Part shown: positions 14,291 through 18,388 of the stretch, piece after piece
Layout of the letters: each line of letters opens with the position of its first letter
How positions within the stretch are numbered: position 1 is the first letter of the stretch
Program-made: the position numbers and the translations under genes
The notes under the pieces: generated by a model
Database searches by the model: none
What the model was told of the DNA's origin: nothing
What the model saw: the letters and a program-made list of their open reading frames with translations, nothing else
Origin: Flavobacteriales bacterium
Lineage (GTDB): Bacteria; Bacteroidota; Bacteroidia; Flavobacteriales; Flavobacteriaceae
NCBI GenBank assembly: GCA_027031025.1
Contig: JALVEJ010000008.1
Location: forward strand, 1-18,388
Length of the DNA: 18,388 nt
Direction of reading: 5' to 3'

Positions 14291-15799
14291 TCACGCCACA
14301 GGAATATAAATTTCGACGCGGGTGCCGGCAGCTTGTTTCTGGTCGTCATACAAATCGGTAAACCGAATTTTATATTTATGTTTAAAAGCTTGTGTATAAA
14401 CCGCCAAGCGTTCTTCGGTGATTTTTATCCCCATCGATTCTCTATTGAGATTCACATTTTTTTGCGCCCGTATTTCCCTAGCTTTTTCACGACCAATACC
14501 ATTGTCTTCAATGACAATTTTAATGTATGGTAAATTTTTTGAGATTTTCATCAATAATTGTTTGTATCCTTTTTTGGGGGCTAAACCATGCCAAATAGCA
14601 TTTTCTATAAAAGCTTGAAAAATCATAGGCGGCACTTTTATCCGGTTAATATTCACGGTGTCATCTATCGTTAATTGAAAATCAATACTATTGTTAAACC
14701 GCATATTTTCCACTTCGATATAAAGTTGCATCAAGTCGAGCTCTTCTTTTAAGGATGTTTCCGGTATTTTAGCATTATTGAGCACCATTCTGATAAGTTT
14801 GGCAAATTTAGTCAAATAAACAACGGCTTGCTTTTGATCGTTTTTGATGATAAAATTTTTGATGGCATTAAGTGCATTAAATAAAAAATGCGGATTCATT
14901 TGTGCCTGCACCGCCTGCAGTCTTAATTGTAAGATTTGTTTAGAGTAGGCAACCGCTAATTTTTTTTGTTCGGCTATGCGTTTCTCTTGCATTAAAGTGT
15001 TGATTTGTTGTATTTTATCACTAACTTCTTCGCCCAGTTTTTTGGTTAAATCCTCTTTAATAGCTAAGTTTTTTTCATGTTCTTTGATGATGAGTTGTTG
15101 CCAAAGATTCTTTTCTTCTATGATGAGTTTTTGTTTTTGGCCCAAACCAAGTGCAAACAAGATCATTTCAAAAGCTGTAGCCGCATAAAACAACACTCTA
15201 AAAGGTCTGCCCGTGTATGTCAGATAATGTGAGTAACTGGTGATGATCAAATAGCTTCCCGCACCTATCAAAAGATAATATTTTACCGGCGATTTTGTTC
15301 GATATATTAAAAATAAAATATATAAAGACAACAAAAAAATAACGGGCAAAAACGCAAAATTGTAGGCATAATCCAAAAGCTTTTGATTATGTTGAACGAT
15401 TGCAATTAAAGTCAAAATGGCCAGCGTAGTCAACCCTAATTTTAAAAATATTTTCAACCGGTAGGTAAATTTTGGAAAATATTGGTCTAAATCGATAAAA
15501 GTAATCGCAAAAAACATATAAATGGTAGCATATAACCATTTAATTGGATCATACAAAAATTCTATATAAGGACGGCATTGGGAAACCAGGTCTGCCAAAA
15601 CAAAATGTTTAGCACGATGAAATGTGTAAATAAACACCAACAAGGCATAAAGCGCATAATATAAATACGCCCGGTCTTTATTTTGAAAATACAACAATAG
15701 ATGATACAAGCCAAGTGCCAGCAAAAAACCTGAAACAAATATCACAATACCATTTTCTTGTGGCTGTGACAAGGATTGAATCAAACCGGTTGCTGACAT
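14291..15799 (-). CDS. 7TM LytS-type sensor histidine kinase
   Basis: 502-residue membrane sensor. The N-terminal ~220 residues form seven or so hydrophobic helices in the style of 7TMR-DISM sensors (ending ALGLGQKQKLIIEEK). A charged coiled-coil linker (about 225-290) leads to the histidine kinase domain of the LytS/YehU type. The phospho-acceptor is His304 in QMNPHFLFNALNAI. The N box is at FIENAIWHG (Asn400), the G1 box at EDNGIGREKA (432-441) and the last ATP-lid motif at SMGIKITEERL (456-466). No periplasmic DISM sensing domain precedes the helices, so the ligand must be sensed within the membrane or by a partner. The start ATG (15799) is 4 nt from the stop of the response regulator gene: the two form a tight pair. 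It should autophosphorylate and pass phosphate to the adjacent LytTR regulator. Confidence 0.95.
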   Translation of the reverse strand: MSATGLIQSLSQPQENGIVIFVSGFLLALGLYHLLLYFQNKDRAYLYYALYALLVFIYTFHRAKHFVLADLVSQCRPYIEFLYDPIKWLYATIYMFFAITFIDLDQYFPKFTYRLKIFLKLGLTTLAILTLIAIVQHNQKLLDYAYNFAFLPVIFLLSLYILFLIYRTKSPVKYYLLIGAGSYLIITSYSHYLTYTGRPFRVLFYAATAFEMILFALGLGQKQKLIIEEKNLWQQLIIKEHEKNLAIKEDLTKKLGEEVSDKIQQINTLMQEKRIAEQKKLAVAYSKQILQLRLQAVQAQMNPHFLFNALNAIKNFIIKNDQKQAVVYLTKFAKLIRMVLNNAKIPETSLKEELDLMQLYIEVENMRFNNSIDFQLTIDDTVNINRIKVPPMIFQAFIENAIWHGLAPKKGYKQLLMKISKNLPYIKIVIEDNGIGREKAREIRAQKNVNLNRESMGIKITEERLAVYTQAFKHKYKIRFTDLYDDQKQAAGTRVEIYIPVA

Positions 15800-15803
15800 A
15801 AAA

Positions 15804-16556
15804 TTAAGAAATATTTAGCGCCTCAAAGACTTGCTTGCGATGCTTTCGTGAAATGGGAATAATCTGATTGTTACTCAAAATAATTTCGCCCGAACCGTGT
15901 TTGACCAATTCTTTTATTTCATTAAGATTAACAATATACGATTTATGAATTCGTATAAAATAGTCTTTGGGCAAAAGTTCTTCAATGTGTTTGATGCTTT
16001 TTGACACCAAATAATCATCGCCGTTTCGCATATAAACGGTCGTGTAACTACCATCGGATTTGCAATATAAAATATCTTCCGGCTCTATCAAGATGATTTT
16101 GTTATTTAAACTCAATGGTATTTTTTTATGCCGTTCAAGATTGCCTTGTACCAATTTGCTCAAAACAGTTTCAATATTTTTGGTAGCATGGTTACTGCCT
16201 TGGCGATTTTTAACCTTATCTATAGCTTGTATCAAATCGTCCGGGTCAACCGGTTTGAGTAAATAATCTATGGCATTGGCTTTAAAAGCTTGTATGGCAT
16301 ATTGATTATATGCGGTGGTAATAATTAAATCAAAATTTTTGTATTCTAAAAGTTGCAATAATTGAAAACCATCAATTTCGGGCATTTCTATATCTAAAAA
16401 TACCAAATCCGGTTTAAGCTCATTAATACCGCCTATTGCTTCTTTCGGATTGGTAAAACTTTCAATTACTTTAACATCTTGACTGAAATTTTCAATCTCC
16501 CATTGTAAACTTTCTATGGCGAGTTGTTCATCATCAACAATAACGGCTTTAATCAT
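15804..16556 (-). CDS. LytTR-family response regulator
   Basis: 250-residue cytoplasmic regulator. The N-terminal receiver domain (about 1-120) has acidic residues Asp8/Asp9 (IVDDEQLA), phospho-acceptor Asp55 (FLDIEMPEIDG), Thr80/Thr81 and Lys101 (YLLKPVD). The C-terminal LytTR DNA-binding domain (about 145-250) includes EDILYCKSDGSYTTVYM, FIRIHKSYIVNLNEIKEL and the ending ISRKHRKQVFEAL. Such regulators are partnered with LytS-type kinases and bind direct-repeat sites; I did not find a clear site here. Start ATG at 16556. On the minus strand TAAATTTA (16588-16581) resembles a -7 box with one mismatch and would give a leader of about 20 nt. Likely the first gene of a unit with the kinase and perhaps the antiporter. 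Confidence 0.95.
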   Translation of the reverse strand: MIKAVIVDDEQLAIESLQWEIENFSQDVKVIESFTNPKEAIGGINELKPDLVFLDIEMPEIDGFQLLQLLEYKNFDLIITTAYNQYAIQAFKANAIDYLLKPVDPDDLIQAIDKVKNRQGSNHATKNIETVLSKLVQGNLERHKKIPLSLNNKIILIEPEDILYCKSDGSYTTVYMRNGDDYLVSKSIKHIEELLPKDYFIRIHKSYIVNLNEIKELVKHGSGEIILSNNQIIPISRKHRKQVFEALNIS

Positions 16557-16885
16557 TTTAAGTTTGTTTTTTTGTCCGCATAAATTTACTAAAAATATAT
16601 AACACGATTTAATATAATTTATAAGCTATCATATATTTTTTATAAATGGTCAATTCTAATTGATAAACACCAAAATAGAATCTATGCCAAGAACAATTAT
16701 TAAAGCATCCGTTGGCAAAATGCTTTTTATGTGAATAATTTTTGATTTTTAAAGTCAAAAAAGACATTGATTGATGTTTATTTCTACAATTTAACCCTTT
16801 CGGGTGATATAAAATCATACTATAAAATGAGAAAAAAAGCTGCCTGAGCATCTAATTTTGCATTATAAATCAACACTTAATTATT
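16557..16885. other. Divergent intergenic region between the response regulator and OmpA-like genes
   Basis: 329 bp with no convincing gene. An AT-only inverted repeat ATTTATAA/TTATAAAT (16617-16624 and 16640-16647) and a loose stem AAAGCAT/ATGCTTT with nearby TGCCAA/TTGGCA (about 16682-16725) are visible. They could be operators or a small RNA, but neither has a recognisable form. An 80-codon frame on the minus strand (16609-16851) looks like random low-complexity translation. The promoters of both flanking genes must lie here; only the OmpA-side -7 box is good. Confidence 0.4.
16853..16860 (+). promoter_or_regulatory. Candidate -7 box of the OmpA-like gene
   Basis: TAATTTTG is a perfect match to the Bacteroidota -7 consensus TAnnTTTG, 25 nt upstream of the ATG at 16886. 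The -33 TTTG is not clear. Spacing to the start is like that of the 4884-4891 box. Confidence 0.42.
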
Positions 16886-18163
16886 ATGAAAAAAACAGGT
16901 ATTATTTTAATGTTGTTTTTATTATTCGGTCAAGTTTCTCATGCGCAATTTTTAAAAAAATTGATGAAACATGCCGAAGACAAGGTGAAAAGCGAGGTTG
17001 AACGCCGATCGGAACGAAGAGTTGATAAAGGTATTGATAAGACCCTCGACAAAGCCGAAGATGAAATAGACGGTAAAAACAAAAAAGCAAAGAAAAAAAG
17101 TAAATCGGCAAAAAAGGCTGAATCAAGTCAATCAAATGACAGTGAAGAAACCGGTAACGATACCGCTTCCGGCAAATCGTCCAAAGCCAAAAAACACAAT
17201 TTGGTTTGGAGCAGATATGATTTTGTACCCGGTGATACGGTCATCTTTGAAGACGGACCGGATCCCGACGAAGAAAACGGTGAATTCCCGAGCCGGTGGG
17301 ATTTATATCAAGGTGGTGCCGAGATAGCGGAATTTGACGGTGAACCGGTTATTACCTTTATCACGGATTCCGGTAATATGTACAGAAAAGGAATTGTACC
17401 CTACTTAAAAAACCCTGAACAAGATTATTTACCGGATGTGTTTACCATTGAATTTGATGCTTATTATAAACCAAATGTCTATAATGAAAGGTATTATCTG
17501 ACGTTATATGACCGTAAAAATCAATCTTATTGTTGTTCGCAAATAGAGATTTATGTTAATAGTGTTAGTTGCGGAGACTCTGAAGGCTCTTTAAAAGGAA
17601 AAGAAAGGAGTAACCGGGATCCGGAAGGTGGTTGGCGTCATATAGCTGTTGCTTACACCAAAGGGAAACTCAAAGTGTATTTAGACGACCAACGATTAAT
17701 CAACATTCCGCATTTTGAAGGCAATCCTACCGGTGTAACCGTTACTGCTACTGATGAAAATATGTATATCAAAAACTTCCGTATAGCCAAAGGCGGTGTC
17801 AAATATTACAAACGGGTTTTATCTGATGGTAAAATCATCGTCAACGGTATCAAGTTTGACGTCAATAAAGCTACGCTCAAACCCGAAAGTATGGGACCTA
17901 TCAACCGTATTTATAAGTTGATGAAAAAACAACCCGACCTTAAATTCAGCGTAGAAGGACACACCGACAGCGACGGCGATGAAGCTTTCAATATGAAGCT
18001 TTCAAAAGCGCGTGCCAAAACCGTGATGGATAAATTAATTTCAATGGGAATAGACAAATCCAGATTAAAATATACCGGTTGGGGTGAAAGCAAACCCATA
18101 GATACCAATGCCACCCCTGAAGGCAAGGCAAATAACCGCAGAGTGGAGTTTGTTAAATTTTAA
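16886..18163 (+). CDS. OmpA-family peptidoglycan-binding protein with charged helical and LamG-like domains
   Basis: 425 residues. The signal peptide (MKKTGIILMLFLLFGQVSHA) is followed at Gln21 by a highly charged region to about 105: first an amphipathic helix (KKLMKHAEDKVKSEVERRSE), then a Lys/Ser/Glu-rich linker. Residues ~110-305 look like a concanavalin/LamG-type jelly roll (FPSRWDLYQGGAEIAEF, FTIEFDAYYKP, GWRHIAVAYTKGKLKVYLDD). The cluster YCCSQIEIYVNSVSC within it contains three cysteines. The C-terminal OmpA domain (~312-425) has INGIKFDV-like entry, VEGHTDSDGD and LSKARAKTV, giving the peptidoglycan (diaminopimelate)-contacting pair Asp361 and Arg376, and ends NNRRVEFVKF. Lacking a beta-barrel, it is probably a periplasmic or surface-tethered protein that anchors to peptidoglycan. 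The next gene begins 57 nt downstream without a terminator. Confidence 0.92.
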   Translation: MKKTGIILMLFLLFGQVSHAQFLKKLMKHAEDKVKSEVERRSERRVDKGIDKTLDKAEDEIDGKNKKAKKKSKSAKKAESSQSNDSEETGNDTASGKSSKAKKHNLVWSRYDFVPGDTVIFEDGPDPDEENGEFPSRWDLYQGGAEIAEFDGEPVITFITDSGNMYRKGIVPYLKNPEQDYLPDVFTIEFDAYYKPNVYNERYYLTLYDRKNQSYCCSQIEIYVNSVSCGDSEGSLKGKERSNRDPEGGWRHIAVAYTKGKLKVYLDDQRLINIPHFEGNPTGVTVTATDENMYIKNFRIAKGGVKYYKRVLSDGKIIVNGIKFDVNKATLKPESMGPINRIYKLMKKQPDLKFSVEGHTDSDGDEAFNMKLSKARAKTVMDKLISMGIDKSRLKYTGWGESKPIDTNATPEGKANNRRVEFVKF

Positions 18164-18220
18164 TGAGTCAGAAACAACATAAAGAAATTCATAAGTCAAT
18201 TAAATTAAAAAATTAAAACA

Positions 18221-18388
18221 ATGAAAAAATCAGCTTTAAGCATCTTATTATTAGTGCTCATCTCTACCAATTTATTTGCACAACAAGGTTTTAATTACAA
18301 AGCACTCATTACCGATAATGGTAATGCTTTACAAAACCACAATGTAACAGTCAGATTTACCATTTTAGAAAATGGTTCCACTTCTGTG
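18221..18388 (+). CDS. Exported protein, 5' end only
   Basis: The frame starts at ATG 18221 and continues to the window end (56 codons, no stop). The N-terminus MKKSALSILLLVLISTNLFA is a clear signal peptide, cleaved near AQQ. The mature start GFNYKALITDNGNALQN, followed by VTVRFTILENG, matches a motif common at the beginning of large exported Bacteroidota proteins (FNYKA...NG..L.N..V...F.I). Many of these later contain repeats or tail-fibre-like or T9SS domains, which cannot be seen here. Probably co-transcribed with the OmpA-like gene. Confidence 0.85.
   Translation, partial: MKKSALSILLLVLISTNLFAQQGFNYKALITDNGNALQNHNVTVRFTILENGSTSV

Noticed and set aside
16617..16647. AT-only inverted repeat as a regulator site
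   Set aside because: Eight A/T base pairs with a 15-nt loop are expected often in such AT-rich DNA; kept only as a note in the spacer entry.
16609..16851. 80-codon minus-strand frame in the response regulator/OmpA gap
   Set aside because: Low-complexity composition rich in Tyr, Phe, Lys and Asn, no domain or signal; no start context; looks like chance translation of AT-rich spacer.

Overview
The window looks like a chromosomal segment of a Bacteroidota bacterium, most likely a marine-type member of the Flavobacteriia. The base composition is AT-rich (roughly 36-38% GC by eye). Three consecutive secreted proteins carry type IX secretion (T9SS) C-terminal sorting domains. Start sites mostly lack a Shine-Dalgarno sequence, and several genes are preceded by the Bacteroidota -7 promoter motif TAnnTTTG. 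The LytS/LytTR two-component pair and the OmpA-like protein fit the same assignment.

Layout. On the minus strand from 1 to 3771 lie a truncated DUF2905-type small membrane protein, a radical SAM protein (its start is unclear), cysteinyl-tRNA synthetase (cysS) and GTP cyclohydrolase I (folE). Divergent from folE is a PPK2-family polyphosphate kinase (3892-4773). Positions 4916-9340 hold a tight three-gene plus-strand cluster of exported proteins. The first two are multidomain proteins with Omp28-type thioredoxin-like domains (CPPC and CPYC active sites) and T9SS tails. The third is a small protein with exactly two cysteines and a divergent T9SS-type tail. A perfect 12-bp stem terminator at 9361-9388 separates this cluster from the minus-strand block that follows.

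The minus-strand block 9392-16556 reads, in transcription order: LytTR response regulator, 7TM LytS-type histidine kinase (4 nt apart), NhaC-type Na+/H+ antiporter, UlaG-like metallo-beta-lactamase-fold hydrolase, and a large membrane-anchored protein ending in MORN-like repeats. A hairpin and a -7 box between the last two suggest separate transcripts there. After a 329-bp gap, the plus strand carries an OmpA-family protein with a charged helical N-terminal part and a LamG-like middle domain. It is followed by the 5' end of another exported protein that runs off the window.

How the genes may work together. The clearest candidate system is the exported thiol/disulfide cluster (4916-9340): two secreted thioredoxin-fold proteins next to a small two-cysteine protein that could be a partner or substrate. 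The second candidate is the sensor kinase/response regulator/antiporter group, which could couple an envelope or ion signal to sodium homeostasis. Sequence-wide, the palindrome CCGG is strikingly over-represented for such an AT-rich segment. No rRNA, tRNA, CRISPR array, insertion sequence or phage gene was seen.
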